Source: Ktedonobacteria bacterium brp13
GTDB taxonomy: Bacteria; Chloroflexota; Ktedonobacteria; Ktedonobacterales; Ktedonobacteraceae
Length of the DNA: 64,000 nucleotides
NCBI GenBank assembly: GCA_015099395.1
Contig: AP024096.1
Span: 6,861,485-6,925,484 of the forward strand
Direction: 5' to 3'
Below the pieces are notes generated by a model that was not told the DNA's origin, did no database searches, and saw only the letters and a program-made list of their open reading frames with translations. This document shows, one piece after another, positions 44,695 to 52,683 of this stretch. Made by a program: the position numbers and the translations under genes. The number at the start of each line of letters is the position of its first letter. The first letter of the stretch is position 1.

Positions 44695-44747
44695 GAACAG
44701 TTGTTGTACAATTGTTATTAAATTTGCATTAAGGAATGCAATCCTTT

Positions 44748-44936
44748 CTATCTACCAAAGATGCTCCAAGCAGCCTTGAAATCATTCCACTCCCTTGTAG
44801 AATGTACAACATGTTTCAAATTGTACCTCTGCAACTCTACTTGAACTGCCCATTTCTTATTGCCTGTCACAGTTGCCTTTATTCTGCTGTCTTCCTTGAT
44901 GTACTGCGCTAATGAAATTGCCTCTTTTTCTGTCAT
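44748..44936 (-). CDS. Small phage protein after the helicase
   Basis: A 62-residue protein with a compact mixed fold (EAISLAQYIKEDSRIKATVTG ... WNDFKAAWSIFGR). Its ATG overlaps the helicase stop by 4 bp, which shows translational coupling. No family is known to me; it may be a helicase partner. Confidence 0.68.
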   Translation of the reverse strand: MTEKEAISLAQYIKEDSRIKATVTGNKKWAVQVELQRYNLKHVVHSTREWNDFKAAWSIFGR

Positions 44937-46606
44937 TGTGCCATCTCCAATTCTTTTTTGCGAGCAGCCTTTGCTGCTTTCTTTTTCTCTAGCTCATCTT
45001 TATGGGCATCGATCAAGTCGCTGGCTTGCCCACGTGTCATTTCAGATGTCCAGGCAATTTTGCACCAGGTGAGCATTCGCACCTGGTCACTTGCAGGATC
45101 AATTGGCTGTGATCGCCACGCAGCCGACTTGTCGAGCAACTTCTTCGAGTCAGGATCGTCGTGTAGCATGCGAATACGCTTCTCAGCCCACATCTGGGCG
45201 TCTTCTATTGGTTGTGCGCCATTCCACTTCTGTGCTTTGGGTGGATGAAGCGAGAGTGGTGATAAACGTGCCCAGACCTCAAAAAGGGTCGGATTATTCT
45301 TTGACGGAACAAGCGCGATACGATGTTTAGCACGCCCAACCTCCATCACATACGTGCCATTCTCCAGTTCCTTCCACTCCAACACTTCTAAGAGGTTAAT
45401 ATGGATGTCCTTCACTCTCTTCATTGCGAGCTTACGAACCAGTGCCTCTTTCTCAGCCTTCTCAACCTCTTCCCTTGCAAGGGCCTCGTCTACTGACTCT
45501 CCATCTTTGATATTAAGATTGAGTGCGCTGCGCAGATTGATCGGGGCCAATTTGTGCTTAGACCAATTGTCAGTAATATCAAGGATAATGGCCTCACGCT
45601 TTCCAGGAAAGGGGCGTACAGCGCGCCCAATCGCTTGCACAAACAGTGAGCGTGATTGTGTTGGACGTGCCATGATGGCGCATTCAACAGATGGCTCGTC
45701 AAAACCTTCAGCCAGAACCAACACGCTGACCAATACAAGCAGTTCACCAGCGCGTAGCGCTGCATAGAGGCGCTTGCGCTCGTCTGTGCCCGTATCACCA
45801 ACGACCACCGCGGCAGGTATGCCCTGGTCGTTAAATGTGTATGCCAACGCTTCTGCGTGTGCAACAGTCACACAGAAGCAGATAGTGCGCTTCCCATTGG
45901 CGTATTCTTTATACTTCTCGACAATGTGTTTATTCCGATAGGGCGTATTGATTGCTAAATCGAGCTCGTGCTCGTTATAATCGCTTCTTGCACTAGATTG
46001 GATGTCCATCACTGTTTCTGTGCTGATTGCGATGGTACGCATGCTGCACAGAAATTTGCGCTTGATTCCATCAATGATGGACATTGAGAAGAGCGGCTTT
46101 TTGCCGCCGAAAATTTGTTTTTTATCTAAGCGGTCGGGCGTAGCTGTAACACCCAGTACGAAGGCTTCAGGGAACGATTTGAGAAGGCGCTGATAGCCTT
46201 CTGCCATAACGTGGTGCGCCTCATCGACGACAATGATCAACCCCTTCCCATTGCCGTACAGCGTCTCTAGCTGCTTTAAATGCCTCTGCCTGGAGACCGT
46301 GGCAATACTGGCAACCGTGATTGGCGCGCCGTACTCTTTGCACGGACCTGCAATCTTGCCAATAATCGCGCCGGGATCGATAAAATGATACTTGTCCGTC
46401 GCCTGGTCAAGCAACTCATCGCGATGAGCAAGGATAAGGGCAGCCAGGACATACTCCCTTGCAAGGGCCTGGATGATCGCACTAAAGATTATAGTCTTGC
46501 CAGCTCCGCACGGGAGCACAAGAAACTCGCTGCCATGAGGGTCGCTCTTAAAGGCAGCGAGCACTAAATTAATACATTCCAGTTGATAGTCGCGAAGTTG
46601 CAGCAT
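44933..46606 (-). CDS. Superfamily 2 DNA helicase, ResIII/RadD type
   Basis: A 557-residue helicase. Motif I is LPCGAGKT (31-38), motif II VDEAHH, motif III GVTATPDR and motif VI QAIGRAVRPFPGK. The N-terminal LRDYQ is the Q-motif-like start typical of the RadD/UvrB-like group used in phage replication or repair. The C-terminal 150 residues are extra and end in a Lys/Ala-rich helix. Palindromes at 45472 (EALAREEV) and 46456 (QALAREYV) lie within it. It forms an operon with the HTH gene upstream. Confidence 0.9.
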   Translation of the reverse strand: MLQLRDYQLECINLVLAAFKSDPHGSEFLVLPCGAGKTIIFSAIIQALAREYVLAALILAHRDELLDQATDKYHFIDPGAIIGKIAGPCKEYGAPITVASIATVSRQRHLKQLETLYGNGKGLIIVVDEAHHVMAEGYQRLLKSFPEAFVLGVTATPDRLDKKQIFGGKKPLFSMSIIDGIKRKFLCSMRTIAISTETVMDIQSSARSDYNEHELDLAINTPYRNKHIVEKYKEYANGKRTICFCVTVAHAEALAYTFNDQGIPAAVVVGDTGTDERKRLYAALRAGELLVLVSVLVLAEGFDEPSVECAIMARPTQSRSLFVQAIGRAVRPFPGKREAIILDITDNWSKHKLAPINLRSALNLNIKDGESVDEALAREEVEKAEKEALVRKLAMKRVKDIHINLLEVLEWKELENGTYVMEVGRAKHRIALVPSKNNPTLFEVWARLSPLSLHPPKAQKWNGAQPIEDAQMWAEKRIRMLHDDPDSKKLLDKSAAWRSQPIDPASDQVRMLTWCKIAWTSEMTRGQASDLIDAHKDELEKKKAAKAARKKELEMAQ

Positions 46607-46623
46607 GTCTCCCTCACATCCCT

Positions 46624-46809
46624 TTACTTCGCAACTACAGCAGCAACAATTTCCCTACTTTTTACGTAATTCGCAACGGCCTCAGAGGTAGCTTTATAGC
46701 CTCCTATGTTGCAGCCCCGGATCTTGCCATTCTTTATCAGCCTGCGAACCATTGCGGGGTTAACGCTTAACAGTTCAGCGATTTCTTTTACCGTTAACAG
46801 TTGTGACAT
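46624..46809 (-). CDS. Excisionase-family HTH protein
   Basis: A 61-residue single-domain protein: LLTVKEIAELLSVNPAMVRRLIKNG is an excisionase/HTH_17 motif, with GCNIGGYKATSEAV as the wing. The start at 46809 follows AAGGAG. It is the first gene of the helicase operon, right beside the paired early promoters. It could regulate them or help excision. Distance from int (15 kb) argues somewhat for regulation. Confidence 0.82.
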   Translation of the reverse strand: MSQLLTVKEIAELLSVNPAMVRRLIKNGKIRGCNIGGYKATSEAVANYVKSREIVAAVVAK

Positions 46810-46856
46810 GGTGTTGTCTCCTTGTTTGATACTGGATAATTCATTCACTTTCGTTA

Positions 46857-46885
46857 AGTATAGTAAACTTTGATCAACTTGTCAA
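46857..46885 (-). promoter_or_regulatory. Leftward promoter of the helicase operon
   Basis: Read leftward: TTGACA (46885-46880), a 17-bp spacer with GTTGATCAAAGTT, and TATACT (46862-46857). ACTTTCGTTAAGT overlaps the -10 and start region. Confidence 0.88.
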
Positions 46886-46920
46886 TAATGCAATGAATTT
46901 TAATCAACTATCTTAAACTA

Positions 46921-46949
46921 TTGACAACTTTAATGAACTTAGCTATACT
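46921..46949 (+). promoter_or_regulatory. Rightward promoter of the SSB-nuclease operon
   Basis: TTGACA, a 17-bp spacer with ATGAACTT, and TATACT. It is nearly the same arrangement as the promoter at 39305. Confidence 0.88.
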
Positions 46950-47046
46950 ACGATACATGAGGCTGATGGATACACACGCAACTCTTAAACCTCCTATACA
47001 ACAGTTATTCATCAGCCTATCTTTTTTTAAAGAATTGGATTTTGAC

Positions 47047-47907
47047 ATGGTTGATTTTTACAAAATGTTAAAAGAAAGCAGAGAACAAAAAATGAGAACT
47101 GGATCAGTAGCATACGCAGATCAGAAAATTGCAGAGCAGGCAGAGCGCGCAGCACAACAGGCAGAGCGCGCAGCAAAAAAAGCAGCTGGCGGCGACCAGC
47201 CGCTCATCCTCTACTTCTATGATGGGCTAGAGATTCTTATTCGCCCAATGGGTGATCTAAACAGTGCCATACTTGCCATGAAGCATCACAAGTATATTGA
47301 GGGCGGGGCGTCTATTGATGCAATATGCGCGGCGGAAATCGGTAAGCCCTGCGCGTTGTGTCAACGTGCAAAAGAAGACAAGGCTCTTGCTGCACGTGAG
47401 TCATGGTTCATCCCGGTCTACATGTACCAGGCTACGAAGACAAAAGATAAAGATTCTTATGCCTTGCCCTCCCCTGAGATCGTGACCTACACAGAAAACG
47501 ACGTCAGAAAACAGGCCAAAGGCGTACGTGTTCTTGAGATGAAAGACTTCGGCGCAGAGGCTATTATCCTCAAAACCTTCCGCAAATTCATGGCTGATCC
47601 TGCCAATGGTCGCATGATGGATCGAGACTTTTTGATCATCCAGGATGGCAAGGGCAAAGGCAATAAAGCCTACATCGTGGATAAGAAAGATCCAAAGCCT
47701 CGTCCTGATATCGCGAAAATCACTCCACCTCAACAGCGCGTCTGGGAGCGCATTCTTGAAAAACTTCCCCCTATTGTTGCAGGTGCTGCCTCCTCTTCTC
47801 CCCTTGTAGGGGATCTCGGCGATGCGCTTGACGCGCTTCCCTATTCAGATCTTGGTGATCATCCTGTTGCTGATACATCGGAGGCGGTTGATGAGCCAGA
47901 CTTCTAA
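47047..47907 (+). CDS. Putative phage single-strand DNA-binding protein
   Basis: A 286-residue protein. A helical N-terminus with two QAERAA repeats precedes a core with a CxxC knuckle (GKPCALCQRAKEDKA) and OB-fold-like strands (SWFIPVYMYQATKTKD; GVRVLEMKDFG; RDFLIIQDGKGKGNKAYIV). It ends in an acidic tail (SEAVDEPDF). This combination resembles gp32-type SSBs. The upstream promoter overlaps the longer frame, so the ATG at 47047 is the likely start, though its ribosome site is weak. The nuclease gene downstream overlaps its end. Confidence 0.6.
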   Translation: MVDFYKMLKESREQKMRTGSVAYADQKIAEQAERAAQQAERAAKKAAGGDQPLILYFYDGLEILIRPMGDLNSAILAMKHHKYIEGGASIDAICAAEIGKPCALCQRAKEDKALAARESWFIPVYMYQATKTKDKDSYALPSPEIVTYTENDVRKQAKGVRVLEMKDFGAEAIILKTFRKFMADPANGRMMDRDFLIIQDGKGKGNKAYIVDKKDPKPRPDIAKITPPQQRVWERILEKLPPIVAGAASSSPLVGDLGDALDALPYSDLGDHPVADTSEAVDEPDF

Positions 47908-48664
47908 TCCTTCTAGCGCAGTTGCGGGGTTTAATCCCCGCGCTGCTGCCCAACTCTTCAAGCTTGATGTCATGGACATGTTTAACGCCTGGAATGCAGA
48001 GAAGCCCTTACGTACAGGGTTTCCACATGCCTCAAATATATTGGCTCCAGAGGCCGAGTTCTGCTTACGCAAACTTGTGCTCATGGCTGTGTATCCAGAG
48101 GAGGCCAAGCGCCCGCCGGTTAAACCCTGGGACACGCTTCAGAATGCACGCTTCAAACATGGATGGGGCATCCATGAGAAGTACCAGGGACTCACAAAGC
48201 GCTATGGGCGAGTCATTTACACCGATGGTGAGGCAGAATTAGACTTGACGCACTTTGACGAGACCAGATTGATCTACTGGTCTCCTGATGAGATTATCAA
48301 CCACAACAGCATCACAATGCCCGTTGAGATCAAGGGCTATAAAGCCGAGACCTTTGATGAGATGGACGAGCAGGGAGATCCGCCCGAAGCAGCTCATAAG
48401 CAAGTCAATTTTTACATGCACTTGATGCAGTATCAATACGGCCTCATTCTTGTGGAGAACAAAAACACTCAGGAGATCAAGACGTGGTGTGTGGAGTACG
48501 ATCTCGAGCTTGTTCAGCCCTACCTTGATCGCATGCACAAATTTAAACTGCACTATATCCAGGTCACCAAAATGGGCAAGGAGCCCCCTGCACGGAAATG
48601 TTCTAAAAGCTCAGATCGCCTGGCAGAGAAGTGTGAGATGTGCCAGTTCTGTTTTAGTCACTAA
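47891..48664 (+). CDS. Cas4/RecB-like PD-(D/E)XK nuclease
   Basis: A 257-residue nuclease. The core has MPVEIKGYK, which is the xExK active-site strand, after an upstream acidic region, and KQVNFYMHLMQY, the QhxxY-type motif. Cys residues in EFCLRKL near the N-terminus and three in the tail (KCSKSS, KCEMCQFC) fit the four-Cys iron-sulfur site of the Cas4/AddB group. It would trim DNA ends in recombination; no CRISPR array is nearby. Its start overlaps the end of the SSB-like gene by 17 bp. Confidence 0.82.
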   Translation: MSQTSNPSSAVAGFNPRAAAQLFKLDVMDMFNAWNAEKPLRTGFPHASNILAPEAEFCLRKLVLMAVYPEEAKRPPVKPWDTLQNARFKHGWGIHEKYQGLTKRYGRVIYTDGEAELDLTHFDETRLIYWSPDEIINHNSITMPVEIKGYKAETFDEMDEQGDPPEAAHKQVNFYMHLMQYQYGLILVENKNTQEIKTWCVEYDLELVQPYLDRMHKFKLHYIQVTKMGKEPPARKCSKSSDRLAEKCEMCQFCFSH

Positions 48665-48687
48665 TCGCTAAGGAAAGAGGGAGATCA

Positions 48688-48948
48688 ATGTCTGAAGTAA
48701 TGAATGCTCAAAAATTCTTGCAAGAGTTCCCGGGCGTCAAGGTATTTGGCATGGTGAACGAGAAAGGCAAGCCACTGGTTGATGATGGGCTTGTGTTTGC
48801 ATATAAAGACCGGATCATCGTGATGGATGTGAAGGAAGATAAACTGGAAGACTATGGCACATTCCTTCGCTGTTTCTCTAGCATGACACTGGAAGAGCGT
48901 TGCATGGAGATCTGGCATGAGTACTTTGAAGAGCGTGAGGAGGCATAG
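48688..48948 (+). CDS. Small phage protein, unknown
   Basis: An 86-residue acidic protein (VMDVKEDKLEDYGTFLRCF) with GAGGGAG before its start. No family is recognised. It follows the nuclease by 23 bp in the same operon. Confidence 0.65.
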   Translation: MSEVMNAQKFLQEFPGVKVFGMVNEKGKPLVDDGLVFAYKDRIIVMDVKEDKLEDYGTFLRCFSSMTLEERCMEIWHEYFEEREEA

Positions 48949-48950
48949 CT

Positions 48951-49286
48951 ATGGCAAATATCCATCTATCACCAATGCTTAATGAACTGCTGCGTACAGC
49001 AAGGTACATGATCGATGTGAACGTAGCAGCTGGCAAGAAGGAACTTGCAGTTTACTGGAGTGGTAAGGCACTCCAGGTCACTAATACCGGCTGTATTGAA
49101 GCCCTGGAAGACAAAGAAGTCTATGCGGATGAAGTGTTTGTATATGTGGACCTGAGTGGAGAAATGAACAATCCCGCCAACAAAGAGAAGCAGCGCAAGC
49201 TTGAGTTAGATCTGCTTGCTGGCTCGCCACTGTACAACGATGTTGTTGAACTTCTCAAAAAGCATTTAAGCGATGGAGTGAAATAG
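48951..49286 (+). CDS. Phage protein, unknown
   Basis: A 111-residue protein with a beta-rich centre (KELAVYWSGKALQVTNTG) and a helical C-terminus. It begins 2 bp after the previous stop and is followed by an intergenic palindrome at 49291. Confidence 0.65.
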   Translation: MANIHLSPMLNELLRTARYMIDVNVAAGKKELAVYWSGKALQVTNTGCIEALEDKEVYADEVFVYVDLSGEMNNPANKEKQRKLELDLLAGSPLYNDVVELLKKHLSDGVK

Positions 49287-49323
49287 TAGTCCCTTGCAAG
49301 GGAATGAGCAGGAGGCAATAGAT

Positions 49324-49767
49324 ATGCTACAGCGAGTTCGGTTAGTGCAGCCACATCCACAGATCACGTCACCAATTCGATTAGCAGCCATTAAGAGAGA
49401 AATGCAGCAACGTGAAGCTTTTGCTGATAGGCCAACAACACGCATGCAGGCAACAACAGGCTCAATGAAGCGCCTGCCTCGCCCAACCCGTAAGATGCTG
49501 GCCCTGGATCACCAGGGCAGAATGATCAGCATGGTCGCTGATAGCTTCCTGGACACTATGGCGCTCATTGAAGAGCAGATCCAGCGCTATATCAGCGTCG
49601 AAAATCACTATCCAAGCGAAATCCTCCTCTCCCCTTTGCGATATCTGGCCTCCTTTAGCCAGATTACTCATTATCGTTTCCCGCATTTTGATCTTTCTAT
49701 TCCAATCGTTTTTGATCGACATGCATATGAAAGCTATCGATTCGATGTTATGGTCCGAGGTAAATAA
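49324..49767 (+). CDS. Phage protein, unknown
   Basis: A 147-residue protein. A basic, Gln-rich N-terminal third (KREMQQREAFADRPTTRMQ) is followed by a helical and then beta-rich part (RFPHFDLSIPIVFD). The start at 49324 follows AGGAGG, just after the palindrome. No family is recognised. Confidence 0.65.
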   Translation: MLQRVRLVQPHPQITSPIRLAAIKREMQQREAFADRPTTRMQATTGSMKRLPRPTRKMLALDHQGRMISMVADSFLDTMALIEEQIQRYISVENHYPSEILLSPLRYLASFSQITHYRFPHFDLSIPIVFDRHAYESYRFDVMVRGK

Positions 49768-49785
49768 AAATTGAGGAAGAAATCA

Positions 49786-50136
49786 ATGGCTATCGATGTA
49801 GTTTTTGCTCTTATTGCAGTTTTGCTGTGTAGTGGGATTGTTGTGTACTCCAAATTCTTCCGTGCGAGCCGATTGAAGAAGATGCAGCGTGCCATGGAGC
49901 GTCAAGTGCGCCCTACATTCATATTTGTCCCTTCGGCAAATCCGTTTGATAGGGAGACACCGCACATACATATTCAACATCAAACCAAAAGGACTCATTC
50001 GCGCTTTTGGTTTGATGAGTCCTTTGATCGCGAGATGGAGATGACAGAGCGTGACTCACCTGATTTCGACTATGACGCAATCCGTGACTACTTGATAGCA
50101 AATACGGAATTAGAGTGGCACATCCGGCATATTTGA
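49786..50136 (+). CDS. Small membrane-anchored phage protein
   Basis: A 116-residue protein. The first 20 residues form a signal anchor (IDVVFALIAVLLCSGIVVYS), followed by a basic patch and a soluble acidic C-terminus. It is the last gene of the operon, next to a strong terminator. Its role is unknown. Confidence 0.65.
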   Translation: MAIDVVFALIAVLLCSGIVVYSKFFRASRLKKMQRAMERQVRPTFIFVPSANPFDRETPHIHIQHQTKRTHSRFWFDESFDREMEMTERDSPDFDYDAIRDYLIANTELEWHIRHI

Positions 50137-50152
50137 AGCATACACACGCATT

Positions 50153-50187
50153 AGAGAGTGGATCAAAAACGGTCCACTCTCTTTTTA
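50153..50187. terminator. Bidirectional terminator between early and late genes
   Basis: AGAGAGTGGA and TCCACTCTCT are perfect 10-bp arms followed by TTTTTA. It separates the rightward operon from the leftward late operon. Confidence 0.92.
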
Positions 50188-50190
50188 TGT

Positions 50191-50796
50191 CTAAGGCGTT
50201 GTCGTAGTCGTTGTCACAGCAGGCACAGTCCCTGTTGTTGAGCTTACCTGATCAACAGAATATGCGTATGTCGATACAGGCGCAGGAGTCACTGTAGGCG
50301 CGCTCTGAGCACTCTGTGGTTGCATTGGTATGGGCGGGAATGCAACAGATGCCTCTGCAAGGGGTGTAGATGCTGCTGCTTGTGGCTGCTGTTGTTGCAG
50401 TGCTGAGATTGCCGTCTGCTGTGCTGTCGAAACCAAATTTGCAATGTTTGGAACAAGTGTTGCAATTGACTTTGCATTCTCTGTTATGAGACCAACACTG
50501 GCCTCAATCGCAGTCACTACAGCGAGCTGGTCTTGCAGTTGAGTTGTCGGCTGCCCAGTCTTCTCAGCGGCAATTAACCGTACCTGAATGGACTGCTTGA
50601 GATATTCAATGGATGCGAACACAACCACCAGGAGAAAGATCGCCGCGGCGGATAGTGCAACATGTGTCCAGTCGATTGTTCCGGTCGCATTATTAACTAA
50701 TGGGAATGCAACCGTTACAGCTGCACTCAGAGCCAGAAACAGAACGAATTCAACAAATTTAATAATAGCTAATTCTGTCGGTGTCAATGATTTCAT
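50191..50796 (-). CDS. Holin-like membrane protein
   Basis: A 201-residue protein with two transmembrane helices (about 10-30 and 45-65), a helical region, and a long disordered Gln/Pro/Ser/Thr tail ending in a run of Thr. It lies just after the endolysin, where many phages place the holin. The long tail is unusual for holins, so the call rests on topology and position. A weak palindrome copy (50352) codes for PLAEAS. Confidence 0.6.
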   Translation of the reverse strand: MKSLTPTELAIIKFVEFVLFLALSAAVTVAFPLVNNATGTIDWTHVALSAAAIFLLVVVFASIEYLKQSIQVRLIAAEKTGQPTTQLQDQLAVVTAIEASVGLITENAKSIATLVPNIANLVSTAQQTAISALQQQQPQAAASTPLAEASVAFPPIPMQPQSAQSAPTVTPAPVSTYAYSVDQVSSTTGTVPAVTTTTTTP

Positions 50797-50818
50797 GTGA
50801 ATGGTCTCCTCTTATTTT

Positions 50819-51931
50819 TTACTTCTGAAGCAGGGCTATAGCCTGCTGAATTTTTGCCGCGCTGGCTACTGCTTGCGCTTGCAATGTGGTGATAGTTGCC
50901 TGGTGTGCTGCAATTTGCGCTTGGAGAGCTGCAATCTCAGCAGGATCGCCGCCAGTATTTTGCGCAGCGGACAACTGAGCCTCGAGGCTCTTTATCTTGC
51001 CATTGAGCGGCGTCGTGAGCGGTTGAGATACCAAAACCTGTGCAAATCCTGAATCCAAGTGTGCTAAATAGCAATGTTCCGTAGACAGGAGCCCAGCTGG
51101 CCTATCAATGACACGGTTCGGATCACGCACGACAACGCCATGCTCGAAAAATTGTGCAGATGTGCCGCTCTTTGGCACGAATTCATCAGTCAATGGCAAT
51201 CCAAGATAGGTGAGTCCACACAAGCCACTATTTCCAAAGCGCTTGTAGAAAGACAGGATGTCACCGCCCACGCGGTGATCATGGCCAGGCGCAATACATC
51301 GCCAATAGCCGTCAGCGCTGGGTGCCCAAAACTGACTAACGCCTGGTGTAGAAAGTTCAATCATAATGTTCTCCTCCTGAGGTGGTGTAGTTGATTGCCC
51401 GTTAAGATATGCCCACAACGCATTCCAGTTGTACGGACCTGGACAGTTGGATCTATTCACTGGGTCAAGTGAAAAGTGCCCTGTTATTCCTCCGCTGCCA
51501 TCCGCAGCGCGTTTGGGAATCTGCCAGCGATCGCAAATGTCTGCAATGAGCTTAAATGATGCCGCCTGCTGAGCAGGGGTGAGCGCGTTGGAATTGTCAG
51601 TCGCAGATTTGACATGCTCAATGGATATCGTCGTGTTGTTTGGATTGATGGATGTGTCCCAGAACGACGCGTGACCAGCTGTCAATATCCCATTGGCCCA
51701 TGCCCCATCTGACTCCGAGACGCACTGCACAATGGTCCCGTCTTGCCCAACCACATAATGCGAACTGACAGGATTATTCGTGCCCTGCGTTTGCGCAAAG
51801 TACGACGCGATATTCTGAGCACTGGAGCCGCCAGCTGTGCCATGCAAAATGACATGTTTGGCACGCAGGCCCTCACGATTTGCAAAGAAATTATTGTTGG
51901 GCATCTGTATGACGCCCTGTTGTCCGATCAT
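50819..51931 (-). CDS. Endolysin, N-acetylmuramoyl-L-alanine amidase
   Basis: A 370-residue lysin that cuts the bond between muramic acid and the peptide stem. The amidase_2 domain covers about residues 15-185, with zinc ligands in VILHGTAGG, SIEHVKSA and HFSLDPVNRSNCPGPY. A middle domain (FWAPSADGYWRCIAP) may bind the wall, and the C-terminus is a coiled coil (SLEAQLSAAQ, ALQAQIAAHQ). The start at 51931 follows AAAGGAGAG; the longer frame passes through a palindrome of the control region. It lies in the late operon with the holin-like gene. Confidence 0.92.
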   Translation of the reverse strand: MIGQQGVIQMPNNNFFANREGLRAKHVILHGTAGGSSAQNIASYFAQTQGTNNPVSSHYVVGQDGTIVQCVSESDGAWANGILTAGHASFWDTSINPNNTTISIEHVKSATDNSNALTPAQQAASFKLIADICDRWQIPKRAADGSGGITGHFSLDPVNRSNCPGPYNWNALWAYLNGQSTTPPQEENIMIELSTPGVSQFWAPSADGYWRCIAPGHDHRVGGDILSFYKRFGNSGLCGLTYLGLPLTDEFVPKSGTSAQFFEHGVVVRDPNRVIDRPAGLLSTEHCYLAHLDSGFAQVLVSQPLTTPLNGKIKSLEAQLSAAQNTGGDPAEIAALQAQIAAHQATITTLQAQAVASAAKIQQAIALLQK

Positions 51932-51974
51932 ACGACTCTCCTTTCTAAGAGTTGTTGCTACTGTATGATAGTAT

Positions 51975-51990
51975 TTATTCATATGAATAA
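51975..51990. promoter_or_regulatory. Perfect 16-bp palindrome between divergent genes
   Basis: TTATTCATATGAATAA lies between the endolysin and the rightward gene at 52005, directly upstream of the latter's ribosome site. Confidence 0.5.
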
Positions 51991-52004
51991 CGCAGGAGGC
52001 GAAA

Positions 52005-52265
52005 ATGAGTTTTAATGATAAGGTCAAACGCTTTTTTACGACAGACCGTATTGATAACGAAACACTGAAATTGATGGAACACTGTGATACTTTGCCGCAT
52101 AATTCGCAAGGCGAAGCGGAAAAACAGCAGATTATGGAAGCGCTCGCGCAACGTGGCTATGTCCTGATTGAGAACATCGATGGTAGTTTTTCCTGGCAGA
52201 GTAAAGCAACGGGACGGAATGTACGCCACTACCTCGGTTGGATACGCCACTACGCCAAAGAGTAA
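52005..52265 (+). CDS. Small phage protein encoded against the late operon
   Basis: An 86-residue protein, the only rightward gene inside the late region. It has an AGGAGG site 5 bp before its ATG. The fold looks mixed (NVRHYLGWIRHYAKE at the end). No family is known to me. A perfect palindrome just upstream hints at separate control, so it may be made in the lysogen or act as a moron gene. Confidence 0.65.
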   Translation: MSFNDKVKRFFTTDRIDNETLKLMEHCDTLPHNSQGEAEKQQIMEALAQRGYVLIENIDGSFSWQSKATGRNVRHYLGWIRHYAKE

Positions 52266-52292
52266 TGATGGTCGACCAATCATATCCTGTCA

Positions 52293-52667
52293 TTATTTGC
52301 CCTCGCCATCTGGTTTGATCGAGCGTCTACGAATACTGCTTGCCGAGCCTTTGAGGTCAGTGATCGTTACAAGATCTCCATCAATCGTGATGATCATGCC
52401 CTTGGCTTTGAGCGCATCTTTTATGGTTTCGATGATCTGCCTGAGAGACAGATTTTCCTTCTTCAGATCGTCAACACCGTCGCGCAAAGAATCTATTTGT
52501 GATTGGAGTACTTCATTCTGTTGCGTATACGCCCCAATAGTTTGCTCTTGAATCTTGATAATGGCTTCCCTTTTGACATTTTTGATGACGATATACCCGG
52601 TTATAGCGGTGATCAAGATCAAGAATGAGTCGACGATTCCAAACAGATGATTAACTAAAAAGTCCAT
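52293..52667 (-). CDS. Membrane protein with coiled coil, possible second lysis protein
   Basis: A 124-residue protein: one transmembrane helix near the start (SFLILITAITGYIVI), a coiled coil over about 35-90, and a basic tail. This is a common shape for phage holins or lysis regulators. It lies between the tail genes and the endolysin, which supports that role. Confidence 0.62.
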   Translation of the reverse strand: MDFLVNHLFGIVDSFLILITAITGYIVIKNVKREAIIKIQEQTIGAYTQQNEVLQSQIDSLRDGVDDLKKENLSLRQIIETIKDALKAKGMIITIDGDLVTITDLKGSASSIRRRSIKPDGEGK

Positions 52668-52683
52668 ATATACAATCTTTCTA

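Noticed and set aside
48716..48727. TTCTTGCAAGAG as another palindrome copy
   Set aside because: It shares only the central CTTGCAAG and lacks the CCC/GGG arms.
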